Assembly (NCBI GenBank): GCA_965214695.1
Contig: OZ243967.1
Span: 3,286,001 to 3,350,000, forward strand
Direction of reading: 5' to 3'
Source: JAPOXR01 sp965214695
GTDB lineage: Bacteria; Pseudomonadota; Alphaproteobacteria; Rhodobacterales; Rhodobacteraceae
DNA: 64,000 nucleotides
Shown: positions 25,702 through 34,032 of the stretch, piece after piece
Numbering within the stretch: position 1 is the first letter of the stretch
Layout of the letters: each line of letters starts with the position of its first letter
Translations under genes and position numbers: made by a program
Notes under the pieces: generated by a model
Told to the model about the DNA's origin: nothing
The model's database searches: none
What the model saw: the letters and a program-made list of their open reading frames with translations, nothing else

Positions 25702-26808
25702 ATGCACGCGGCAGCCATGCCCTCGACCAGGAATTTCCGTACCGTTCAGCTTCACAACGATCACGGTCCGGTGCAGTTGGGGGTCTACCTGACACAGCAA
25801 TTCCCGCTTGCCCCGGTTTCTCTGGTGCTGGACTCGCTAAGGGTCGCAAATGGCATTGCCGGGAAACAGTTGTTCACGCATGTTTCGCTGACATCCGACG
25901 ACGAACCAGTGATTTCCAGTTGCAACTTTCCCGCCGTGAACACAATCCGCATCGATCAAAGCCCCCCGCTCGACGTGCTGCTGGTCTGTTTGGGGGACGC
26001 CAGCTTTCGCTTCAGTGAGCCCCAGGTGCTGCGATGGCTTCGACGGATTTATCGCGGCGGTGCAATCGTGGGCGGGATCTCCAGCGGCTCGATGCTTTTG
26101 GCGCATGCCGGATTGCTCGACGATCGCCGCTGCGCTGTACACTGGGCCGGCGTCCAAGCGATGCAGGAGAACTTCCACCGTGCCATTGTGACAGGAAATA
26201 TCTTTTGCGTGGACGGGCGGTTGATCACCTGTGCTGGCGGCATATCCACCCTGGACATGATGCTACACCTGATTGAACGGTTTAGCAGTAGTCAGCTTGC
26301 CTTCAATGTGGCGGACGCGCTGATTTATCCGTCAAAACGCGGTGACGGCGAACCTGCTCGCGGGTCGCTTGTGGCCCGAACCGGCGTGGTCAATCGGCAA
26401 CTGACCCGCGCTGTGGAATTGATGGAGGCCAACATTGAAACACCGATCTCCATTACCGAGATCGGCAAGCGCACCGGCGCAAGTGTCCGCCACCTGGAGC
26501 GATTGTTCGCACGGTTCTTGGCCGTCTCACCAACGCAATATTACATGCGCATCCGCCTGGACACGGCGCACAGCTTTCTGGCGAAAACCGATCTTCCGAT
26601 TGTCGAAGTGGCACTTCGCTGCGGATTTCGAAATGCCTCTCATTTTACCCGTCGATACAGCGACGCATACGACGAGTTGCCCAGTATTCGGCGGCGCGCA
26701 AGTCGGAAGGGCCAGTCGAATTCCGTCAAGCATCTGACGCATCGGGCACAGCATCGTCGGTCAGGCACTTCTAGGCTACAAACAGACAAGGCAGATGATT
26801 TTGCGTAA
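25702..26808 (+). CDS. GlxA-family transcriptional regulator (DJ-1/PfpI domain plus AraC HTH)
   Basis: Protein of 368 residues from ATG 25702 (a second ATG at 25717 is equally possible; neither has a strong ribosome site). The first 200 residues form a DJ-1/PfpI-like amidotransferase fold in which the usual nucleophile position is Ser (GGISSGSMLLAHAGLLD). The C-terminal 100 residues are an AraC-type double helix-turn-helix (ISITEIGKRTGASVRHLERLF and IVEVALRCGFRNASHFTRRY). Members such as GbdR, CdhR and ArgR sense betaine, carnitine or arginine and activate catabolic operons. It is the only regulator in the island and so is the likely activator, which fits a quaternary-amine or amino-acid-like inducer. 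Confidence 0.87.
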   Translation: MHAAAMPSTRNFRTVQLHNDHGPVQLGVYLTQQFPLAPVSLVLDSLRVANGIAGKQLFTHVSLTSDDEPVISSCNFPAVNTIRIDQSPPLDVLLVCLGDASFRFSEPQVLRWLRRIYRGGAIVGGISSGSMLLAHAGLLDDRRCAVHWAGVQAMQENFHRAIVTGNIFCVDGRLITCAGGISTLDMMLHLIERFSSSQLAFNVADALIYPSKRGDGEPARGSLVARTGVVNRQLTRAVELMEANIETPISITEIGKRTGASVRHLERLFARFLAVSPTQYYMRIRLDTAHSFLAKTDLPIVEVALRCGFRNASHFTRRYSDAYDELPSIRRRASRKGQSNSVKHLTHRAQHRRSGTSRLQTDKADDFA

Positions 26809-26825
26809 GGAACTGGAGCGGGATT

Positions 26826-27599
26826 TTGAAACGTCTTGAAGGTCGCACTGCGATCGTAACCGGTGCCGCCTCTGGCATCGGGCGCGCGATTGCTCTTTTG
26901 TTCGCAAACCAAGGCGCCAGCGTTCTCGTTGCCGATATCCGCGAGACTCCGAAAGAGGGCGGCGATCCGACTGAGACCATGATCCGAAATGCGGGCGGGC
27001 GTGCAATTGCCATGCATTGCGACATATCGAAATGGGAAGACATCGATGCGATGGTCACGCGGGTGGTCGAGGAATGGGGATGCCTTGACATTTTGGTGAA
27101 CAACGCCGCGCATTGGACCACGACGCGCCTCGCCGACACTACAAACGACCAATGGCGCGAAGTGATGGCAGTGAATTCCGACGGCTACTTCATGTGCTGC
27201 AAGCGCGCGGTTCAACAGATGCTAGACCAACCGGTGCGCGGCGACGCCCGGGGGCGCATTGTCAACATCACCTCTCAGCACGGCATGGTCGGGGCGCCCA
27301 ACGATGTCGCCTATGGAACAGGCAAGGCATCCAGTGTCTACCTGACGCGGCAGATCGCAACGGATTACGGGCGCGACCATATCATTTGCAACGCGGTTGC
27401 TCCTGGACGCATCATCACCGGCAAACCCGGCGTCTCGACCGAACCCAAAGGGTTGGAGGAGGCGCGCCAGCGTACCCCATACCCGCGCCTCGGGCGTCCC
27501 GATGACGTGGCGAAGGCGGCGCTGTTTCTGGCAAGCGACGACTGCAGTTTCATTTCCGGTGTAAACCTGATGGTGGATGGGGGATGGTCCGCAAGTTGA
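26826..27599 (+). CDS. short-chain dehydrogenase/reductase (SDR)
   Basis: Classical SDR of 257 residues beginning at a TTG (26826) with GGAG about nine bases upstream. The cofactor motif TGAASGIGR, NNAAH, catalytic Ser in NITSQHG and AYGTGK are intact, and the tail is SFISGVNLMVDGGW. VADIRE after the second strand suggests NAD(H). It lies 17 bp after the regulator and 22 bp before the epimerase gene, so these form one transcript. Oxidation or reduction of a pathway hydroxyl or ketone is inferred. Confidence 0.87.
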   Translation: MKRLEGRTAIVTGAASGIGRAIALLFANQGASVLVADIRETPKEGGDPTETMIRNAGGRAIAMHCDISKWEDIDAMVTRVVEEWGCLDILVNNAAHWTTTRLADTTNDQWREVMAVNSDGYFMCCKRAVQQMLDQPVRGDARGRIVNITSQHGMVGAPNDVAYGTGKASSVYLTRQIATDYGRDHIICNAVAPGRIITGKPGVSTEPKGLEEARQRTPYPRLGRPDDVAKAALFLASDDCSFISGVNLMVDGGWSAS

Positions 27600-27621
27600 C
27601 TGCTTTGCGAAAGGACGTGTC

Positions 27622-28653
27622 ATGACGCTGCTCATCACCGGCGGCGGGGGGTTCGTGATGAGCAGCCTCGCGCTTTTATGGTTGCAGAAACATCCCGGCG
27701 AACGGGTCGTGGTGCTGGATGCCGGCCCCAGGGACGCCGCGCTCGACAGGTTCTTCGCGTCTGTTGCTGACAGGCTGAGCTACGTTCAGGGAAATGTGCT
27801 GGATACTGCATTGCTCGACCAGATTGCCGAGGCCGAGGAAATCGACCGCATCGTCCATGCTGCAACGGTCACGTTATTCGCGCCAGAGTTGCCAGATGGC
27901 ACAAAAGTCGCAAACCCCGAGACTGATGCCCCTGCGACCGTTATGGAAGTGAATATCATGGGTACGGTGCGTCTGCTTGAACTGGCGCGACAGATAGCTG
28001 GGCTCAAATGCTTTCTCAATCTCAGTTCCGGCGCCGTTTATAACGATTATGGCCCCGAACCACCCGGGCCCATGCCGGAAGAAGGATGGGTCGATCCGCC
28101 GGAGTTCTACGGTATCACCAAACTTGCCAGCGAATTGACCGCCAAGCACTATGGCCGCACTTTCGGCTTCAAGGTGGCGTCGTGCCGGCTGTCCGGTGTC
28201 TACGGCCCGATGGACCGGTGGCGGCCCAGCCGGGCCTATCATTGCCCGCCCTACGTCGCGATCCACCACGCGCTTGCAGGAAAACCCGTCCGCATCAATG
28301 CCCCTTCAGGGATCGGCGACCACATCCATTCGCAGGATGTCGCTCGAGCATTGATCACGCTTCTGGAAAAGGACGGGGCATTTGCACATTCCGTGTACAA
28401 CGTGGCGCAGGGCGAGGCAGTGACGCTTGAGGAACTTTTGGAAAATGTCCGGGACATTCTGCCCGGCCTGACTTGGGAAATTGCAGACCAGTCAGAGTGC
28501 GACATCGTGATGGATCCGACCTTCATCGGCGGACGCTGGGGCGCCTATGACATCTCTCGGATGGCCGCCGAAACGGGCTGGACGCCACGTCCGCTAGCAA
28601 CGGCTCTGGCCGATTACGCGACGTTCGTCCGGGATTTCGGGGAAACGCCGTGA
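27622..28653 (+). CDS. NAD-dependent epimerase/dehydratase family protein
   Basis: Extended SDR of 343 residues; the ATG at 27622 has AAAGGA upstream and starts directly with LLITGGGGFV, the Rossmann glycine motif. The catalytic pair is Ser in LNLSSGAVY and the FYGITK motif. The family works on nucleotide sugars or on polyhydroxy acids and lactones. There are no sugar-nucleotide genes around, so an aldose/uronate-type or reductase role is more likely than cell-wall synthesis. Confidence 0.83.
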   Translation: MTLLITGGGGFVMSSLALLWLQKHPGERVVVLDAGPRDAALDRFFASVADRLSYVQGNVLDTALLDQIAEAEEIDRIVHAATVTLFAPELPDGTKVANPETDAPATVMEVNIMGTVRLLELARQIAGLKCFLNLSSGAVYNDYGPEPPGPMPEEGWVDPPEFYGITKLASELTAKHYGRTFGFKVASCRLSGVYGPMDRWRPSRAYHCPPYVAIHHALAGKPVRINAPSGIGDHIHSQDVARALITLLEKDGAFAHSVYNVAQGEAVTLEELLENVRDILPGLTWEIADQSECDIVMDPTFIGGRWGAYDISRMAAETGWTPRPLATALADYATFVRDFGETP

Positions 28654-28688
28654 GCCTGGTTCCGGTAATCGAAATGGACGCCTGAGCC

Positions 28689-29111
28689 ATGCCCGACCGG
28701 CCTGCATCAATCTTCCATCTCGCGTTCACGGTCACCGACCTTGCTGCGGCAAGGGCATTTTATACCGACGCGCTAGGCTGCGCGTCCGGGATAAGCTCCG
28801 AGGACTGGATCATCCTGGATTTCTTTGGCCACAAAGCAACAGCCTACGTCGATCGCAGCCGTTCTGCGAACGAGCCGATCCACGACGACGACCCAGACAT
28901 GCGGCATTTCGGGGCCATATTGTCACGGTCCGACTTTCAGGCGCTTGCCGACCGACTGCAGGCGCGCGGGCAGGAATTCATGATCCCGCCGACGCTGCGG
29001 GACGACGGCACCGAGAATGAAAACTGGATCATGATGCTGCGCGATCCGGCCGGGAACGTACTGGAGTTCAATGCGGTTCTGAACCGCGACAGCATATTTT
29101 CGCCGTGCTGA
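28689..29111 (+). CDS. VOC-family (glyoxalase/extradiol dioxygenase-like) protein
   Basis: Protein of 140 residues with paired beta-alpha-beta-beta-beta modules. Metal-ligand candidates are the histidine in FHLAFTVTD, the histidine in MRHFGAI and the glutamate in VLEFNAV, which together resemble a vicinal-oxygen-chelate site. It could be an isomerase, lyase or dioxygenase. It follows the epimerase gene by 35 bp and is the last gene of the island on this strand. Confidence 0.78.
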   Translation: MPDRPASIFHLAFTVTDLAAARAFYTDALGCASGISSEDWIILDFFGHKATAYVDRSRSANEPIHDDDPDMRHFGAILSRSDFQALADRLQARGQEFMIPPTLRDDGTENENWIMMLRDPAGNVLEFNAVLNRDSIFSPC

Positions 29112-29475
29112 CCCGCCGCGGCGATCCGCAAAAATTCCGAACGTCGGATCACCGCGAGAATGGAATCGACCAAGAATCCGGTTATTGACGTCACTATATT
29201 GGGCAAAGGCGGGGAGGTCATGCAGAATCCAGCAACATTTCCCCGGCGGAACAGTCACGAGCCGGGCAGGTTTGCTTCCAGGCAACTCCCTGTCCGGAGG
29301 AAAGTCGCTGCAGCTTGCCGACATCCAGGGCGATGCCCCGACAAGCTACTGGTGAAGTCATTTGCTCGTGCGACCGCCTGCCGGAATGCGAGGTCGAGCG
29401 TGTCAGCAGGCTGGCGGTGCAGCGGCAGATACACTATGCCTGTCTTCAGGTCGTGAATTGCCGGGAAGTCGCTGC
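29112..29475. other. intergenic region at the right edge of the catabolic island
   Basis: About 360 bases. Short open stretches can be read (for example FPGGTVTSRAG near 29240), but they break after fewer than 50 codons and I recognise no family. It may hold a decayed gene end and the promoter of the next operon. Composition shifts to higher GC at about this point. Confidence 0.4.
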
Positions 29476-30516
29476 ATGGCTGGAATTGGATCTGACCGGG
29501 GTGACGAAAATCCGCCAGCCAGCTCGGTGGCCGGCGAGCCGTATCTGATCGATTGCCTGCAGTATTGCCAATGGTCGCGGCAGGTCTTCTCGCAAATGCG
29601 GGAGGGTGGGGTTGACGCGATCCACGCCACGGTCGCCTATCATGGCAGCTTTACCGACGCGGTGGCGAGTATCCAGGAATGGAGCCGCCTGTTCGAGGCC
29701 CATGCCGACCTGATCATGCCCGGCCGGGCCTCGGCCGACATCATTGCTGCCAGGCAATCGGGGCGGACCGCGGTATTCATGGGTTTCCAGAACCCGTCGC
29801 CGATTGGCGATGACCTCGGGCTGGTTGGCACATGTTTCCAGCTCGGCATCCGCTTCATGCAGCTGACCTATAACAACCAGTCGCTGCTGGCATCCGGCCA
29901 CCAGGAATCGGACGACACCGGCATCACCAGGATGGGCCACGAGGTGATTGCCGAGATGAATCGCCTGGGAATGGTCATTGACATGAGCCATTCGGGAGAG
30001 CGATCGACCCTGGAGGCGATCGAGCGGTCCCGGCGGCCGGTTGCAGTGACCCATGCCAATCCCGAGAGCTGGCACGCCACGACACGCAACAAGTCGGAGG
30101 CGGTGATATCTGCCCTGGCCGAGACCGGCGGCATGCTCGGATTTTCGATCTACCCGCTTCATCTCAAGGGCGGTTCGGCGTGCAGTGTCGGGGAATTCTG
30201 CCGAATGGTGGCCCGGACTGCCGACACACACGGTGTCGACAGTCTCGGTATCGGCTCGGATCTGTGCCAGGGACGGCCGCCCTCGCAGCTGGACTGGATG
30301 CGCCGCGGCCGCTGGATGAGGCCAACGGTCAGCGACGGCGACGCGGAGGGATTTCCTCCGCAGCCCGAATGGTTCCGGGACAACCGGGATTTCCACCGCA
30401 TCCGGACCGGGCTTGGTTCTGCCGGTTTCAGCACTCCCGAGATCAATGCCATCATGGGCGGCAACTGGCTTCGGTTTATTGATGCCGCCTGTCGGCCATC
30501 GACGGGTGCGGTGTGA
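29476..30516 (+). CDS. M19 (membrane dipeptidase) family protein with non-canonical metal site
   Basis: Protein of 346 residues from ATG 29476, the first start that leaves a normal lead into PYLIDCLQY. The overall M19 renal-dipeptidase pattern is clear: VIDMSHSGERS with His172, VTHANPES with His193, and GIGSD further on. However, the usual IDxHxD metal motif is replaced by IDCLQY (25-30), and the bridging Glu is replaced by Gln105 in FMGFQNPS. It therefore probably binds fewer metals or another cofactor and may not be a peptidase. Its stop overlaps the next gene by 4 bp (GTGA), showing translational coupling to the unknown 562-residue protein. Confidence 0.8.
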   Translation: MAGIGSDRGDENPPASSVAGEPYLIDCLQYCQWSRQVFSQMREGGVDAIHATVAYHGSFTDAVASIQEWSRLFEAHADLIMPGRASADIIAARQSGRTAVFMGFQNPSPIGDDLGLVGTCFQLGIRFMQLTYNNQSLLASGHQESDDTGITRMGHEVIAEMNRLGMVIDMSHSGERSTLEAIERSRRPVAVTHANPESWHATTRNKSEAVISALAETGGMLGFSIYPLHLKGGSACSVGEFCRMVARTADTHGVDSLGIGSDLCQGRPPSQLDWMRRGRWMRPTVSDGDAEGFPPQPEWFRDNRDFHRIRTGLGSAGFSTPEINAIMGGNWLRFIDAACRPSTGAV

Positions 30517-32201
30517 ACAGGCCGGATTACACGCCGTCGAGAATCAGGATACGTCCGCCCGAAACCGTGATGCGGCTTGACCGGATGGGCGCGTCCCATC
30601 CGACCAGGCTGAGTTTCATGCGCCAGCTGGTCCGGCGATTGCACCGCAGCCGGGTGTCGGTTGCCCGCGAGGTCTGGGAGTTGAGCCCGGAGGGGTTCGG
30701 CCGGGCCGTCTACACCCTGGAGATGGATGGTAACCGATACAGCTTCTGTGCGTTTTCCTCGCCGCTTGCAGACAGCCGGCGTACGGATCGGGTCATTGCC
30801 GAGGCCTGGGATGCGACCTTCGTGCTCTGTGACGGTGCCGTCGATGGCGATGATTTGGCACGGCTGGAGGCAAATGTCTCCCGCCAGGAGGCCGGACGCT
30901 TCGGCCCGACGGAACTGGTGATCAGCCGCGCCAACAAGAGCATGCGGATGTTCGAGCATGTCGTTGGCCGACTTGCCGCCGGCATGCAGCCGGATGCGGC
31001 GATGACGAGGCGGGTCGGTTACCTGATGCGGACCACCGCCGTCTACGGCAATGGCAAGTTTGGCCTGGCCGACCGGGACCGCATTGTCGGCCGACCGGCT
31101 CTGGCCGCCCCGTTCCAGGCCGAATTGCTGACCGTCTGGCTGATCCGGGGATATTCCCATGACCTGGTCGAGCATATTGCCGCCGCCAGGAATCCCGAGG
31201 GCTGGCAGAGGCTGGCCTTGGAGGTGCGGCGCTCGCTCGGCATCGGCAATGCGACCGGGCTGGGCATGGCGCCATTCCTGATCACCCACCCGACCCTGAT
31301 CGACAACTGGATGACGGCACGGGAGACCGCCCTTGCGCTGGTCAGGTCGTTGGCGGTGCCGGACAACGACGCCGTCGACCGGTTCCTGGCGCTGATCCGT
31401 CGGGCGCATGCGCATGTCGCCGAGCTTGAAGTCGGTGACCGGCAGCAGGCGGACCGCAATCGGTGCCTCGAGAGCGAACTCCGGGAGTTGGCGGAAGGTG
31501 GAATCGCCGATGCGCTCGGCAGCGAGTTCCCCTGGGATGCGGTCATGCGGAAGGCCGGCCAATATTCGCTGGAATGCCAGGAACTCATGGTGTCGGCAGT
31601 GATCGAGCCGCATGGAGACCGGGTGGACTGGTTGGGCGGAACCATGTCGAGCGACCGGGAATTCACACTCGATCCGGCCATGACGGTTGGCGAGCTGGGT
31701 GAAGCGCTGGACCGGAATTGCCGTTGGGCCGAGGCATTTGACTTCAATGACCCCGGAGCCGACCGAAGATTCTGGTACGTGTCGGAAGAGAAGCTTGAGC
31801 CAAGGCTGGGCGACAGGTACCAGGAACCGGGCTCGGAGCGGGAATTGCCGCTCGACATTGCCAGGCAGTTCCAGCAGCTGCGCCGCGCCGTCGGCCAAAT
31901 CGACCCCGACAGCCTGGTGGCCGAGTTCTTGCTGATGAGGCCGGAATTGCGCGGCGCTGCCTGCCGGGCCCAGAACGCAGAGCACAGCCCTTATGCCGAG
32001 ATCAGGGACAATTTGCTCGGCGAGGAGATGCGGCCGATCGACCTGTTGCGCAGCAAGCTGGCGTTCTTCGGCGCCACGAAATTTGATCCGAAATCGGATC
32101 TCTGGACCCGGATCACCATGTATCAGGGCGCGCCGCTATTTGACACCATCGGTGACGCTGCGGCCGATGACTGGGCCTTTCCGGTGTTGGGCAGCGGATG
32201 A
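30513..32201 (+). CDS. conserved-looking protein of unknown function, 562 aa
   Basis: A GTG start at 30513 overlaps the M19-like stop by 4 bp. I do not recognise the family. It is soluble-looking, without a signal peptide or membrane segments, rich in Arg, Leu and acidic residues, and reads as several alpha/beta segments: an N-terminal RRLHRSRVSVAREVWEL, a middle TRRVGYLMRTTAVYGNGKFG and a C-terminal DRRFWYVSEEKLEPR. High GC and strong third-position bias indicate a real, expressed gene. The stop overlaps the DUF3726-like gene by 4 bp (ATGA). The strict coupling on both sides suggests the three products act together. Confidence 0.85.
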   Translation: MNRPDYTPSRIRIRPPETVMRLDRMGASHPTRLSFMRQLVRRLHRSRVSVAREVWELSPEGFGRAVYTLEMDGNRYSFCAFSSPLADSRRTDRVIAEAWDATFVLCDGAVDGDDLARLEANVSRQEAGRFGPTELVISRANKSMRMFEHVVGRLAAGMQPDAAMTRRVGYLMRTTAVYGNGKFGLADRDRIVGRPALAAPFQAELLTVWLIRGYSHDLVEHIAAARNPEGWQRLALEVRRSLGIGNATGLGMAPFLITHPTLIDNWMTARETALALVRSLAVPDNDAVDRFLALIRRAHAHVAELEVGDRQQADRNRCLESELRELAEGGIADALGSEFPWDAVMRKAGQYSLECQELMVSAVIEPHGDRVDWLGGTMSSDREFTLDPAMTVGELGEALDRNCRWAEAFDFNDPGADRRFWYVSEEKLEPRLGDRYQEPGSERELPLDIARQFQQLRRAVGQIDPDSLVAEFLLMRPELRGAACRAQNAEHSPYAEIRDNLLGEEMRPIDLLRSKLAFFGATKFDPKSDLWTRITMYQGAPLFDTIGDAAADDWAFPVLGSG

Positions 32202-32821
32202 TACGGCTGTCGCTCAACGAGATCGAGGTCACGGCAGCCAAGGCGGCACTGGCGTTGGGCTGGTCACCTGCCGTGGCGCTGGAGGCTGGACGGGCCGCGG
32301 TCTGGGCCGCGCAATTCCTGCCAAGGGCCGCGGTGCAGGTGCTTGACCTGGCTCGGCAGACCGGCGAGGAGCCGCTGGTGTCCCGTGAAGCCGATTGCAT
32401 GGTGGTGGAGCGAGCCAACCCGGCGACGGTGTTATCGGCGCTTGATTTCCTGGTGGCCGGGGCTTGCAGCCAGGCCCTGTTCCAGCGCTGCGAGGCCCCG
32501 CATGCGCTGATATGCTTTGGCGGCGCTGCCGCCCGTATCCAGGGCGGCGGGTTCAGCTACCAGCAGGCGGGCATGCTGGCAGCAACGGGCCCGTCCATGT
32601 GCCTGGTCCCGGCCGGCATGGATGGCCGTCCGGGCGACGTGCTGGTCGAGAGAACCTGCCCCGAATCGTCATCGCCATGGCCGGACCGATCGGTGGACGG
32701 TGCCTTCCTGGACGGCGAGGTCTGGAGATGCATGCAGGAACTGGCGTCGAACACGCTGGTTCCTGCCACCAGGCGGTCGCGTGAATCGGGCGCCGGCGCC
32801 GGTCTGGTGGACCTTGACTGA
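32198..32821 (+). CDS. DUF3726-like protein
   Basis: Protein of 207 residues. The opening LSLNEIEVTAAKAALALGWS and the regular Ala-rich helices recall DUF3726, a small uncharacterised family; this match is from memory. No catalytic motif is evident. It ends 3 bp before a strong hairpin at 32825, so it closes the three-gene operon starting at 29476. It could be an accessory subunit of the 562-residue protein. Confidence 0.65.
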   Translation: MIRLSLNEIEVTAAKAALALGWSPAVALEAGRAAVWAAQFLPRAAVQVLDLARQTGEEPLVSREADCMVVERANPATVLSALDFLVAGACSQALFQRCEAPHALICFGGAAARIQGGGFSYQQAGMLAATGPSMCLVPAGMDGRPGDVLVERTCPESSSPWPDRSVDGAFLDGEVWRCMQELASNTLVPATRRSRESGAGAGLVDLD

Positions 32822-32824
32822 GAC

Positions 32825-32855
32825 GGCCTCCGGCAGCGATTGACTGCCGGAGGCC
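32825..32855. terminator. strong bidirectional hairpin between convergent operons
   Basis: Perfect 12-bp stem, GGCCTCCGGCAG (32825-32836) with CTGCCGGAGGCC (32844-32855), around a seven-base loop. It lies between the DUF3726-like stop and the stop of the converging BMP gene. There is no T-run on either side, but the stem is strong enough to stop both transcripts or protect both 3' ends. Confidence 0.75.
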
Positions 32856-32902
32856 GGAATTGTCAACCCGGCATGCAGCCGGGACGCGGGAGAATGGCCG
32901 GA

Positions 32903-33985
32903 CTATTGCGGGATGGCTCCCTCGAGTCCCTCGACATAGAAGTTCATGCCGAGCAAATCGCCGTCGCTCGCAGTCTCGCCCTCGGCCAGCCAGGGCGAAC
33001 CGTCCTGCCGGTTCAGCGGGCCGGTGAAGGTGTGATATTCGCCGGACACGATCGCGTCCGAAATGGCCTGTGCCTCGGCCTGGACATCTTCCGGAATCTG
33101 ATCCGAGAACTCGCCAATCTCGACCATGCCTTCCTTGATTCCATGCCAGACATCGATGCTCTCCCAGGTGCCGTCAATCTCGGCCCCGACGCGCTCGACG
33201 TAATAGGGTGCCCAGTTGTCGATGATTGACGACAGCCGCGCATTCGGTCCGAACTGCTTCATGTCCGAAGCCTGGCCAAAGGCGTAGATGCCCTTCTCCT
33301 CGGCGATGGTCATGGCTGCCGGGCTGTCCGTATGCTGCATGATGACATCGGCACCCTGTTCGATGAGGGTGGTCGCGGCATCAGCCTCCTTGGCCGGGTC
33401 AAACCAGGTGAATACCCAGATGATCTTGAATTCGACATCGGGGTTGGCGCGCCTGGCGTGGATGTAGGCGGCATTGATGCCCCTCACGACTTCCGGAATC
33501 GGAAATGACGCGATGTAGCCGATGGTGTTGGTTTCGGTCATCTTGCCGGCGATATGGCCGATGACTGCCCGACCTTCGTAGAAACGGGCCGAGTAGGTGG
33601 ACACGTTGTCCGCCCGCTTGTAGCCGGTTGCATGTTCGAAATGCACGTCGGGAAATTTCTTGGCGACATTGATTGTCGGGTCCATGTAGCCAAATGACGT
33701 CGTGAAGATCAGATCATGACCCGACAGCGCCATCTGCGTGAGAACCCGCTCGGCATCGGTTCCTTCCGGAACATTCTCGATGAAGGTCGTCTCGACCTTG
33801 TCACCATGCGCTTCCTCGACTGCCAGCCTTCCCTGGTCATGCTCATATGTCCAGCCAAAGTCACCGGTGGGTCCGACATAGACGAACCCGACCTTGACCG
33901 GCTCGGCATGCAGGGCGGACCCGGCAAGTGCAAGAATTGCGGTGGCAGTTGCCAGTGCCGCGGTGAATCGTTTTCCAAAAATCAT
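32903..33985 (-). CDS. BMP-family ABC transporter substrate-binding protein (nucleoside/purine type)
   Basis: Protein of 360 residues. ATG 33985 has AAGGAGG just upstream and opens a Sec signal peptide (lysine-arginine start, hydrophobic core, SALHA cleavage site). The mature part is a basic-membrane-protein (PnrA/Med) fold: VGFVYVGPTGDFGWTYEHD, then TTSFGYMD and GVDVI-like repeats of a type I binding protein. Known BMP proteins bind nucleosides, purines or related compounds. It is the last gene of the xanthine dehydrogenase operon, which suggests xanthine, hypoxanthine or a nucleoside as ligand. Confidence 0.9.
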   Translation of the reverse strand: MIFGKRFTAALATATAILALAGSALHAEPVKVGFVYVGPTGDFGWTYEHDQGRLAVEEAHGDKVETTFIENVPEGTDAERVLTQMALSGHDLIFTTSFGYMDPTINVAKKFPDVHFEHATGYKRADNVSTYSARFYEGRAVIGHIAGKMTETNTIGYIASFPIPEVVRGINAAYIHARRANPDVEFKIIWVFTWFDPAKEADAATTLIEQGADVIMQHTDSPAAMTIAEEKGIYAFGQASDMKQFGPNARLSSIIDNWAPYYVERVGAEIDGTWESIDVWHGIKEGMVEIGEFSDQIPEDVQAEAQAISDAIVSGEYHTFTGPLNRQDGSPWLAEGETASDGDLLGMNFYVEGLEGAIPQ

Positions 33986-34032
33986 GAATTCCTCCTTGAG
34001 ATCATGTAGAATTTCCAAGCTTGCGCGAACGC

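Noticed and set aside
30159..31985. 608-codon open frame opposite the unknown 562-aa gene
   Set aside because: I weighed it as an alternative because the plus-strand protein is unknown. The plus-strand gene has 4-bp overlaps with both neighbours and ends at a hairpin, so it is preferred.
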